A DNA stretch of 64,000 nt from an uncultured Clostridia bacterium (GTDB lineage: Bacteria > Bacillota > Clostridia > Oscillospirales > Ruminococcaceae): assembly GCA_947588805.1 (NCBI GenBank), contig CANPYR010000001.1:1-64000 (forward strand), read 5' to 3'. Both the position numbers and the translations under genes were made by a program. Under the pieces are notes generated by a model. It was not told the DNA's origin. It saw nothing but the letters and a program-made list of their open reading frames with translations, and ran no database searches. Shown here piece by piece: positions 8,898-17,594 of this stretch (positions within the stretch are counted from its first letter, which is position 1; each line of letters opens with the position of its first letter).

Positions 8898-8926
8898 TAG
8901 ACGCTTTAAGCCGAGAAAAAGTTTCA
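8898..8926 (-). promoter_or_regulatory. ECF-type promoter of the sigma/anti-sigma operon
   Basis: TGAAAC-N17-CGTCTA on the minus strand; palindrome TGTAACGCGTTACA (8879..8892) near the predicted start. Confidence 0.65.
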
Positions 8927-8943
8927 TGCAAAATTAAAATAAA

Positions 8944-8961
8944 GCCGGCGAAAATGCCGGC
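8944..8961 (-). terminator. intrinsic terminator downstream of 8991..9188
   Basis: GCCGGC-ATTTTC-GCCGGC followed by T-rich sequence on the minus strand. Confidence 0.6.
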
Positions 8962-8990
8962 GGGGAGATTATAATATTTCGGAATAAGTT

Positions 8991-9188
8991 CTAAAGAGCC
9001 GTTAAATCAAATTTACGCAGAAACAGCATATTGTCAATTACAAGCTCCGACTTTATCCGGTTCTCTGCGATATACCATTCCTTATGGTCGTTACCCCGGT
9101 TCCAAGGCACGAAGTACTTGAATACGGCTAAATCCAAAGGTCTTGCATTCCTATAAATAAACCTGCGGGCTTTTTCAAACGTATTCAT
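8991..9188 (-). pseudogene. internally deleted remnant of a larger prenyltransferase-fold-like conserved protein
   Basis: 65 aa; N-terminus FEKARRFIYRNARPLDLA and C-terminus VPWNRGNDHKEWYIAENRIKSELVIDNMLFLRKF look like the two ends of a ~300-aa family; RBS AAAGGAG retained. Confidence 0.5.
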
Positions 9189-9243
9189 TACATAAAACTC
9201 CTTTTCTGCTGCTGCATTTTTTTATAAGAACAATTTCTTGCAT

Positions 9244-10005
9244 TCAGATAAGCCCCGCAAGATAGGGATTTATTCTGTAGATATATTTACGTCCGTCCTT
9301 GCCGATCCGTTCTGCGGTTCCGAGATAGTCAAGAATATTAAGAGTATAGTTTGCAAGCCCGTGCGGGATTTTTGCAAGCCTTGAAAAATCGTAAGAAGTA
9401 AACTCATCCGGAAGTCCATCCGGAACAAAGACAAGATAGTCCGCGGGATTTTCAAGTATAATATTATCCCCTATCGCGAACGGAATCCTCTCATATCTTT
9501 TCGTTCTTCTAACCTTAGCGCCGGGTCTGCTTTTTATCTCGCGGTACTCCTCGACGTCAAAAAGCATAAGTCTCACTCTGAACCTGTCCCAGTCAAGAAA
9601 ATATTTTATCGAGTAAAGCTCCGGCATAGCGTCGTACCAGGTTCCCTTATGCGGGTGATTTCGCACCGAAGCCACGCTTCCGGTCGAAGGCTCGAAGCTT
9701 ATAAGCTTTCTTATTCTTGCTATCGGATGCACCACCGTAACGTCGAAGCCCTCCAAGAGATAGTATTCAAGCTTCTCGCGAAGATTCCCAAGGCTTCTTG
9801 TCTGTATCTCTATAATGCTGTTGTCGCGACGGATATCCGCTGTAAATTTTCCTGTTTTTACTTCATGACAGGCAGTATCCGGCTCAAAATAATTTTTAAG
9901 GAAAATATGAAGATACTTCTCCGAAAGCGTTCCCACTCCGTTATCGACATGAAGCTCTTCCTTAGTAAGAGCCGAAAGCTCTTCAAATCTTTGATAGTCA
10001 GTCAT
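9244..10005 (-). CDS. hypothetical protein, possible PD-(D/E)XK nuclease fold
   Basis: ORF track 9244..10053; MTDYQRFEEL start at 10005 overlaps upstream stop; KTGKFTADIRRDNSIIEIQTRS motif. Confidence 0.55.
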   Translation of the reverse strand: MTDYQRFEELSALTKEELHVDNGVGTLSEKYLHIFLKNYFEPDTACHEVKTGKFTADIRRDNSIIEIQTRSLGNLREKLEYYLLEGFDVTVVHPIARIRKLISFEPSTGSVASVRNHPHKGTWYDAMPELYSIKYFLDWDRFRVRLMLFDVEEYREIKSRPGAKVRRTKRYERIPFAIGDNIILENPADYLVFVPDGLPDEFTSYDFSRLAKIPHGLANYTLNILDYLGTAERIGKDGRKYIYRINPYLAGLI

Positions 10006-10447
10006 TCGCGCTCCCGGATTTATTAACATATTCATCCAAAATATCGGCCGCAAGAGCTATAAGCTTAACGCAGGGCCTTGTCTTATAAAAATTTTCATCC
10101 CTCGGCGGGGAATACGGCTCGCTTGCGCCCTTTAATCCTAAAAGCTCCCGGCAGACAATCGCTCCCGCGCGCTCTTTAAAGCGCCCGCAAAGCTCCTGAA
10201 TTAGCTTATAGTGCTCGGATTTTTTTGACGGATCGGTATATCCGTAAAGCATATCCGCAGCCATTATCATGCCCGAAACTGCTCCGCATATTTCCCGAAG
10301 TCTTGATACTCCCCCGCCGAAGCCGCAGGATATCTTCATCGATGTTTCCCTGTCAAGACCTGTCAGGTCGTCGAAGGCGCAAAGAACCGCCTGAGAACAG
10401 TTGCATCCCTCATAAAACAGTTCCACGGCTTTCTCAGAACGGTTCAT
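9998..10447 (-). CDS. C_GCAxxG_C_C family (putative redox) protein
   Basis: EGCNCSQAVLCAF ... CGFGGGVSRLREICGAVSG motif. Confidence 0.9.
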   Translation of the reverse strand: MNRSEKAVELFYEGCNCSQAVLCAFDDLTGLDRETSMKISCGFGGGVSRLREICGAVSGMIMAADMLYGYTDPSKKSEHYKLIQELCGRFKERAGAIVCRELLGLKGASEPYSPPRDENFYKTRPCVKLIALAADILDEYVNKSGSAND

Positions 10448-10466
10448 AATATCACTCCGATAAAAA

Positions 10467-13421
10467 TTATTTTACTTTGTAGCTTTCCGGCGCGCCGAAA
10501 TATGTCTTCGGCGGCTCCTTGCCCTCGGGATAAATTACAAGCTTCTCTAAAATTATATTCGGGTCGCCGCCGTATATCCTAAGCGTGTTTACTCCTTCGT
10601 TCACGGTTATAGCGGTATTAACTATCCTGATCTTCGCAAGTACCTCTTCTCCCCACTTGGAAGAGCCGTGCATGCCCGGCTTATATCCCTTCGGCACGGT
10701 ATAAATAACCTCCGGCTCCGAGCCGTTTACGCCGACTCCCAATCTGAGCTTGGCATAAATAGCTACGGGATTGCGGTTTGAAAGATACATCGAAAGCTCG
10801 TATTTTCCGGCTTTTTTCGCGGCGAATTTATACTCCATGTACGGCGCGCCGTCGGAAATATATCTGTCGGTTTCAAGATCTATAAAGCGCGAATCAGCCG
10901 GGAATACCTTCATCGCCGGAGTATCGAGCCTTGAAAGATGATCTACATTCTTCCAGCCCGCGTTTTTACTGTCGCCAAGCGAAGCGTAGCCCGAAGCTTC
11001 CATAGAAATAAATCCTTCGGTATCGACGTATGTTCCTGCGGGATATTTATTATACACCCCGTCCGCTGCCGCGAATACCTTCATCTTTGCAAACGTGCGG
11101 CCTATAGGCTTATCGTACATCACGTCGTTATCCTTTTCGGCCATGTTCTCCGTCTTGAACACGCAGTTCACGGCGATATCCGCAACGTCCTCTCCCGAAA
11201 GCTTAGAGCGGTCGCAGTATACGTCCACCGAAGCTATCCCCTCGCTCGGAGTCAGTATCCCCTCGGCGCGCTCGAATTTCAGCCAGTCTTTATTGCACTT
11301 TATTACGTAGTGAAGCTCGGCCGAGGAACCGGTCTCGATATTTATGGTTATTTTTTCGGTATCAGGTCTTAAGAATTCCCTGTTTTCCAAAACCGGACTC
11401 GATACCCAGTATGTTCCTATAGAATAGGTCTCCCTGCCCGCAAAGGAAACGTACGACTTGCAGGAAGGCACCGGAACGACCTCGCTGACCGTAGGATATC
11501 TCCAGTCCTCGTTATTCCAGCTTCTGAAACCGTGATGCGCGGAATCGGCCATATGCGTCCACTTACCGTCAAGAATGCGGTCATATTCCTCCCTGAGCTT
11601 ATAGTCGAGCGCGACTCGCTTTTTCACGCAGTCAAGATATCTGTTCGCGGCAAGACTTCCGTGCGAAGCATAAAAAGTATTAAGTCCCGCTTCCACCGAC
11701 ATCTGAACGAAATTCAAAGAAGCCACGGTCGGATAATATATCTCATAGAAAATCGAAGGCTTGATAGGCTCGGGGGCGTTCTCATAAAGCCGCGTCGCAG
11801 TCGAAATAAGCTTTTCGCACTCGGAATATACCCTCTCGCCCTCTCTGAAATTGATAGGCGCGTAGATATACTGGTTCATAGATTCCGGAGAGCGGGCGTT
11901 ATTGAATTTTGTGTATCCGTTCAGGACTTCATATATATCCTCAAGCTCGGCGTCGTCGAACCAATCCCCGTACTGCTTTCTTACCCAGCTCTTTACATAC
12001 CCCTCTACGGAGTTTCTTGCATTCGTTCCGTATTTATCAAAGTCGTATGCAAGGTCCATGAAATAGCAAAGAGGATATTCAAGCCCTTTAATATCTCCGA
12101 GGTTCACTATCCACAGATCACGAATGTTATATTCGTACGCCATCGACATCTGTTCCCAGGTCTTTGAAAGGCGGTTAGTATTCATCCACTCATAGGAAAT
12201 AGAGGAGCCGTGGTAGTCGTAGTGGTAATACATCCCGAAGCCGCCGTTATGATCGCGGTCGGAATCGTCCGGGATAAAGCGCAGGTTTCCGTAGGTATCG
12301 TCGCAGAGCATAAGAATTACTCCGTCAAGAGCGTCCCAGTTTTTAAGACCCTTAGCCGTCTTGTCTCCGTGATAGAAGTCCTCCACCTCGTAATAAAGCG
12401 CGAGCATACGCGGAATTTCTTTAAGATCGGGATTTACAATCTCCTTCATCAGCTCGTTCTGAGTAAGTATAACGTTTCTTAAAACGTTTATATTATCCTC
12501 TAAAGTCGCGTTCTTTCCAAGCAAAAGGCTGTCGTTTTCGCCGCGCATCCCTATCGTTATGACGTTTTCAAAGTCCTTGTTTCGCTTAAGACCGTCGCGC
12601 CAGAATTCCGTTATAGCTTCCTTATTTGAGATAAAGCTCCATGTGTTGTCATCGCCGTAATTTTTATAAATCTTCTGCCACTCCGCTCCTGCGCGGCACA
12701 TGGGTTCGTGGTGCGAAGCGCCCATAACTATTCCGTATGTATCTGCAAGCTGCGCGTTAAGAAGTCCCGGACCCTCTTCCGAGAATATCCCGGTCCACAT
12801 CGCCGGCCAGAGATAGTTACCCTTGAGTCTTAAGATAAGCTGAAATACCGGCTCGTACGCTTTGGCGTTATATCCCCCGAAGCGCTCGTGGCACCAGCCC
12901 CCGAATGCCGGCCAGTCGTCGTTTATAAAAAGACCCCTGTATTTTACCGACGGCTCCTTAGATACAAACCCGCCCTCCGGGATATCGGCATAAACGCTGT
13001 CTCTTAACTTAGGAATAACGTCTCCCCAATATACCAAAGGAGAAACTCCGATCTTTTCCGATATATCAAAGATCCCGTAAATCGTTCCCCTCTTGTCGCT
13101 TCCTGCTATCAGAAGCGCTTCGTTGACGCCTTCAAACGGGTTCATGATATGTAAAAGTTTATAAACCTCGCGCTTTCCCTCTATGTCCGAGGTATCTATT
13201 CCGAGCGAACGTAATATATCGCTTTTACCTGCCGTGGCGGCGATAATAACGCTTTTCGCGGTTATGCTCTCGGGCTCCGAAACTATCTTCGGCATTTTCC
13301 CGCAGCAAAGCTTAATATCCTCGGCGTGAGCCTGAGCTACAAGCTTAACGCCCTCGTACGCAGATTTTTCAACCAAGATCTCACAGATCCCGCTGTCCGA
13401 ATATATACTGAATTTTGACAT
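10467..13421 (-). CDS. GH115 family glycoside hydrolase (alpha-glucuronidase-like)
   Basis: 984 aa; KYRGLFINDDWPAFGGWCHERFGGYN and MRGENDS regions typical of GH115; no signal peptide evident. Confidence 0.88.
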   Translation of the reverse strand: MSKFSIYSDSGICEILVEKSAYEGVKLVAQAHAEDIKLCCGKMPKIVSEPESITAKSVIIAATAGKSDILRSLGIDTSDIEGKREVYKLLHIMNPFEGVNEALLIAGSDKRGTIYGIFDISEKIGVSPLVYWGDVIPKLRDSVYADIPEGGFVSKEPSVKYRGLFINDDWPAFGGWCHERFGGYNAKAYEPVFQLILRLKGNYLWPAMWTGIFSEEGPGLLNAQLADTYGIVMGASHHEPMCRAGAEWQKIYKNYGDDNTWSFISNKEAITEFWRDGLKRNKDFENVITIGMRGENDSLLLGKNATLEDNINVLRNVILTQNELMKEIVNPDLKEIPRMLALYYEVEDFYHGDKTAKGLKNWDALDGVILMLCDDTYGNLRFIPDDSDRDHNGGFGMYYHYDYHGSSISYEWMNTNRLSKTWEQMSMAYEYNIRDLWIVNLGDIKGLEYPLCYFMDLAYDFDKYGTNARNSVEGYVKSWVRKQYGDWFDDAELEDIYEVLNGYTKFNNARSPESMNQYIYAPINFREGERVYSECEKLISTATRLYENAPEPIKPSIFYEIYYPTVASLNFVQMSVEAGLNTFYASHGSLAANRYLDCVKKRVALDYKLREEYDRILDGKWTHMADSAHHGFRSWNNEDWRYPTVSEVVPVPSCKSYVSFAGRETYSIGTYWVSSPVLENREFLRPDTEKITINIETGSSAELHYVIKCNKDWLKFERAEGILTPSEGIASVDVYCDRSKLSGEDVADIAVNCVFKTENMAEKDNDVMYDKPIGRTFAKMKVFAAADGVYNKYPAGTYVDTEGFISMEASGYASLGDSKNAGWKNVDHLSRLDTPAMKVFPADSRFIDLETDRYISDGAPYMEYKFAAKKAGKYELSMYLSNRNPVAIYAKLRLGVGVNGSEPEVIYTVPKGYKPGMHGSSKWGEEVLAKIRIVNTAITVNEGVNTLRIYGGDPNIILEKLVIYPEGKEPPKTYFGAPESYKVK

Positions 13422-13548
13422 ATTATTCTCCTTTACATTTTTGTTTTAGTATATCACAGCTTTCCCACGATTTCCACTGTTTTTAGAAATTTTGGATTTA
13501 TCGCAAGTAAAAAATGCTTTTTGCAAGAAAAGCGCCGGCTAAAAAGAC

Positions 13549-13590
13549 AAAGCCCCGGAAAAAATTACGCCCCGGACCTGCCGGGGCTTT
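13549..13590 (-). terminator. intrinsic terminator downstream of the TVP38-like gene
   Basis: AAAGCCCCGG ... CCGGGGCTTT inverted repeat followed by T-rich tail on the minus strand. Confidence 0.6.
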
Positions 13591-13593
13591 ATT

Positions 13594-14316
13594 CTATTTA
13601 GCGATATGCTTGCTTTTTTTCGCTGATTTAAAGAGGTTTATTATTTTATCTCGGTACCATATGCATATAAGTCCTATTATCGCTACAATTATAAAAAGAA
13701 TTATCGCTATCATCCTGTTTCCCTCGCTCAGGGAGGAGCCGAAGACGTTTGAGAGGATAAGTCCGGGAGAACGCGCAAGCATCGAAAGCAAAAAGAAGGT
13801 CGAGGGCTTAATTTTTGTGAGCGGCGCAAGATATGTCAGCGCGTCCTTCGGCATGACCGGAAGAAGAAAAAGTATAAATACCGCAAGCTCGCACTTTTTT
13901 TCGTCCTGTAAAAACGACAGCTTCTTTATCCCCTTCTGATCTACGACGGCTTCTACAAACGGCATCCCAAGAAGCCTAACTACATAAAATACCGCGATTT
14001 CACCCGCAAGAGTTCCTAAAAGGCAAAGGACGGCGCCCCAAAAACCTCCGAAAATAACGCCGCCGAGGATCTGGATAAGCCCGCCTGGAATAAGCGCTAC
14101 TACCACCTGCAAAACCTGAAGCAGCAAAAAGGCTCCGACTCCTAAAATCAGATTTTCCTTAACTATCCCGCCCACTATCGCTTCAAGCTGCAGCCTACCC
14201 TCCTCGCTTGTCAGCATAGGTATCATCGGTATGCAGATAACGGTCAGCGCCGCGGTGACGACAAGAAAAATTATCAGCGCCGAAAGCCTTATTATTTTCT
14301 TTGTTTTTTCAGACAT
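13594..14316 (-). CDS. TVP38/TMEM64 (SNARE-associated/DedA-like) membrane protein
   Basis: Multi-TM; GGVIFGGFWGAVLCLLGTLAGEIAVFYVVRLLG and LLPVMPKDALTYLAPLT. Confidence 0.88.
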   Translation of the reverse strand: MSEKTKKIIRLSALIIFLVVTAALTVICIPMIPMLTSEEGRLQLEAIVGGIVKENLILGVGAFLLLQVLQVVVALIPGGLIQILGGVIFGGFWGAVLCLLGTLAGEIAVFYVVRLLGMPFVEAVVDQKGIKKLSFLQDEKKCELAVFILFLLPVMPKDALTYLAPLTKIKPSTFFLLSMLARSPGLILSNVFGSSLSEGNRMIAIILFIIVAIIGLICIWYRDKIINLFKSAKKSKHIAK

Positions 14317-14318
14317 CC

Positions 14319-14849
14319 CTATTTTCTCCTGAAAAGCTTTTTTCTGTATACTTTAATATATTTTTCTGTCAGCTTTCTGAACATAAATTCATAAAGCACC
14401 AGCAAAACGTTTCCCATCGCAAGAAGTATGAGCATAGAATACTTGGTGAATTCCTCGCTGTCAACAGCCACAAGTACTTTCAGAAGGATATAATACGCCG
14501 CGGTCATCGAGGCGTTGAAGAGTAAAAACCTGAGTATCCATCTTACAGCTTTTGAGCGTATCCTGTCTATCGATACCGAAAAAATCGGATAGTAACCGAA
14601 GAAGAAAGCGAACATGAACGCCGACTCCTTTTCGGGAGACAGAATCAAAAGAAGCGCGGAAACGCTTATATAGGCCCCGATTCCGGTCTTTTTTCCGCAT
14701 TCGTACCCGACGGCGTAAATCAAAAGCCCGGCTATCATCGGAGCGGCATAGGTAAGAAACGGTATTATCGCCGTCAGAAGCATTATAAGTACGCAAAGAG
14801 CCGAGGCGATCCCGCCGAAAGCAATTTTAAAACTCATCTTGCCCTGCAT
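14319..14849 (-). CDS. conserved hypothetical multi-pass membrane protein
   Basis: 176 aa with several hydrophobic segments; 2-nt gap to the downstream gene. Confidence 0.7.
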   Translation of the reverse strand: MQGKMSFKIAFGGIASALCVLIMLLTAIIPFLTYAAPMIAGLLIYAVGYECGKKTGIGAYISVSALLLILSPEKESAFMFAFFFGYYPIFSVSIDRIRSKAVRWILRFLLFNASMTAAYYILLKVLVAVDSEEFTKYSMLILLAMGNVLLVLYEFMFRKLTEKYIKVYRKKLFRRK

Positions 14850-14960
14850 CTCACCGCCGCCTTAAAGTATAGTATAAAAAATATTAAGAATCAATATTAA
14901 AATTATTAAAAAATTATTAAGATTTCGCCGCCGTGAGCGTTTTCGGAAGCGGCAGAACTC

Positions 14961-16406
14961 TTACGCTCTCTCGCTCAGAAGCTTCTGCTTTATGTTCCAA
15001 AGCTTCTCGGAAAGATCGACATAGTATGTGTGCGGATTTTCAAATCTTGTCACCGAATCCCACATAGAAGCCACTTCTCTTAGGCAGTGCTCCTGAATTT
15101 CCTTGAGAGTCGGGCTTTCGTATACGCACTTTCCGTTTTTGAATATCGGGATAAGAAGCTCTCGGGCGGTGAAATTTTCTACCGTTCTTCGCTTCCAGGT
15201 GAAATCGGGATCAAACAGCTCCAGCGGCTCGGAATGATCGACCGTTTCGTCGTGAGTGCAAATAAGATCCGCGATCGCTACGAAGCGGGAATTGTCGTAA
15301 ATTCTGTAAACCTTCTTGAAACAGGGATTTGTGATCTTAGCGACGTTTTCCGAGATCTTAATCTTCGGAGTGATCGTTCCGTCGTCGTTTTCCACAGCTA
15401 CAAGCTTATAAACCCCGTCGAACACAGCGGAGGATTTCGACGTTATAAGCCTTTCCCCCACGCCGTAAAGATCAACTTTAGCGCCCTGCAAAAGCATATC
15501 GCGTATAAGATATTCGTCCAAAGAGTTTGAAGCTACGATCTTGCAGTCGGGATACCCAGCCGCGTCGAGCATTTCCCTCGCTTTTACAGAAAGATATGTT
15601 ATATCGCCCGAGTCGAGCCTTATTCCGACCGGTCTGCACCCCTTAGGCTTCAAAACCTCGTCAAAGACTCTTATAGCGTTAGGTACGCCGCTTTTAAGTA
15701 CGTTATAGGTATCGACAAGAAGAGTCGCGGAGTTGGGATATACCTCGCAGTATGCCTTGAAAGCTTCGTATTCCGAATCAAACATCTGGACCCACGAATG
15801 CGCCATGGTTCCTGTTGCGGGAACTCCGAAGTCCTCGTCGGTAATGGTGCAGGCTGTAGCCGAACAGCCGCCTATATATGCGGCTCTCGCGCCTAAAACA
15901 GCCGCGTCCGGTCCGTGAGCTCTTCTTGAGCCGAATTCGCTCACTGCTCTTCCGTTCGCCGCTCTGAATATCCTGTTCGCTTTGGTAGCGATAAGAGACT
16001 GGTGATTAAGCGTTAAAAGAACAAAGGTCTCGATAAGCTGCGCCTGTATCGCCGGAGCGCGCACTGTCATCATCGGCTCGTTCGGGAAAATCACCGTCCC
16101 CTCCGGGGCCGCCCAGATATCCCCCGTGAACCTGAACCCTTCAAGATATTTCAAAAAGCCGTCGGAAAAGATCCCCTTCGAGCGAAGGTATGTAATATCC
16201 TCTTCTGAAAAGCTGAGATTTTTAATATAGTCGATTACCTGCTCGAGACCGCACGCTATCGCGAAGCCGCCGTTATCGGGGACGTTTCTGTAAAAAACGT
16301 CAAAATAGCATATCCTGTCCTTATATCCCTTTTCAAAATAACCGTTGCCCATTGTAAGCTCATAAAAGTCGCAGAGCATTGTAAAGTTTTGCGAATCCTT
16401 ATACAT
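14961..16406 (-). CDS. pncB: nicotinate phosphoribosyltransferase
   Basis: FTMLCDFYELTMGNGYF, SEFGSRRAHGPDAA, GIRLDSGD motifs. Confidence 0.96.
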   Translation of the reverse strand: MYKDSQNFTMLCDFYELTMGNGYFEKGYKDRICYFDVFYRNVPDNGGFAIACGLEQVIDYIKNLSFSEEDITYLRSKGIFSDGFLKYLEGFRFTGDIWAAPEGTVIFPNEPMMTVRAPAIQAQLIETFVLLTLNHQSLIATKANRIFRAANGRAVSEFGSRRAHGPDAAVLGARAAYIGGCSATACTITDEDFGVPATGTMAHSWVQMFDSEYEAFKAYCEVYPNSATLLVDTYNVLKSGVPNAIRVFDEVLKPKGCRPVGIRLDSGDITYLSVKAREMLDAAGYPDCKIVASNSLDEYLIRDMLLQGAKVDLYGVGERLITSKSSAVFDGVYKLVAVENDDGTITPKIKISENVAKITNPCFKKVYRIYDNSRFVAIADLICTHDETVDHSEPLELFDPDFTWKRRTVENFTARELLIPIFKNGKCVYESPTLKEIQEHCLREVASMWDSVTRFENPHTYYVDLSEKLWNIKQKLLSERA

Positions 16407-16437
16407 TTTATCCTCTTATCCTCCGAACGTCGAATAA

Positions 16438-16809
16438 TTACTTATTTTTGCAGTCCTCGCAGCCGCCGAATATATCCGAGATTGGCTCGAGCACATTTCC
16501 GTCGCGTATAAGCTTAAGCCTTTTCGGAAGCTCGTCGCTTCCGTTTAAAAATTCCGCTTTCTCTATCCCCTTAAGCGCAGCAAGAAACAGCACGCTCCTT
16601 ATTATCCCGTCGCCCAAGACAAGATCGTCTCCGTAGGAGAAGCTGTAAATTTTAATCTCCTCCGGCGTAATTTCATATATCCCGTACCCGTCGACCTTGT
16701 CTCCGTCTTTGGCTTCGGAGACGCTCGCTGCGGGATTATCCGTAAGACTCAGCGACTCAAATATCTCCTCATACCCTTCACGGCCGTCTTTTTTTATTAT
16801 CTGAAGCAT
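16438..16809 (-). CDS. hypothetical protein
   Basis: 123-aa ORF overlapping the 3' end of rluB by 32 nt; compact gene spacing. Confidence 0.6.
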   Translation of the reverse strand: MLQIIKKDGREGYEEIFESLSLTDNPAASVSEAKDGDKVDGYGIYEITPEEIKIYSFSYGDDLVLGDGIIRSVLFLAALKGIEKAEFLNGSDELPKRLKLIRDGNVLEPISDIFGGCEDCKNK

Positions 16810-17542
16810 TGCTTTCTTCCTTTCTCAGCGCGTTTTTAAAAGCAGAGATCTCGGCCTGAGTCAGCTCTCGGTATTCCCCCGGCTTAAGCATTCCCAGCTT
16901 CAGCGGACCGATCGAAATTCTTTTCAGTCTCGCCACTTCAAGACCTACTGCTTCGCACATTTTTCTTATCTGTCTGTTTCTTCCTTCGCGTATCGTGAGC
17001 TGCAATACGACTCTTCCCTCTTCCTTAGTTAAGACCTGAGCCGTAGCCGGAAGAGTCTTGACTCCGTCAATAACTACGCCTGTTTCAAGCTCCAAAAGCT
17101 GCTTTTCGGTTATATCCGGGCGAACGGTCACGCGATATGTTTTCGCGATATGTCCGCTCGGATGCATAATTTTATTCGCAAAATCCCCGTCGTTTGTAAA
17201 GAGCAAAAGCCCCTCGGAATTCCTGTCGAGCCTGCCTACCGGAAAAACTCTTTCATTAACGCCGTCAAGAAGATCCATTACGCAGCGGCGGTCAAGCTCA
17301 TCCGATACCGTGACGACGTATCCCCTCGGCTTATTGAGCATAATATAAATATGCTCCTTTTTTACCGGCGTATCGATATTCACCCCGTCTACGCTTATAA
17401 CATCCTTTGAGATATCCGCTTTGTCGCCTAATTTGCAGCTTCTGCCGTTTACCTTCACGCGCCCGGAGGAAATAAGCTCCTCGGCCTTTCTCCGCGAGCA
17501 GTACCCGCATTCGCTCAAAATCTTCTGAAGTCTTGCTTCCAT
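16778..17542 (-). CDS. rluB: pseudouridine synthase, RluB/RsuA family
   Basis: S4 domain start (LQKILSECGYCSRRKAEELI) and GRLDRNSEGLLLFTNDG catalytic motif. Confidence 0.95.
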   Translation of the reverse strand: MEARLQKILSECGYCSRRKAEELISSGRVKVNGRSCKLGDKADISKDVISVDGVNIDTPVKKEHIYIMLNKPRGYVVTVSDELDRRCVMDLLDGVNERVFPVGRLDRNSEGLLLFTNDGDFANKIMHPSGHIAKTYRVTVRPDITEKQLLELETGVVIDGVKTLPATAQVLTKEEGRVVLQLTIREGRNRQIRKMCEAVGLEVARLKRISIGPLKLGMLKPGEYRELTQAEISAFKNALRKEESNASDNKKRRP

Positions 17543-17594
17543 ATATTCCGTCTCCCGCTCTTAAATTACGTCGTTTTTTGCAGTTTTTTATCTG

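Noticed and set aside
11532-12167. 211-aa plus-strand ORF
   Set aside because: Antisense to GH115; no recognisable domain or RBS.
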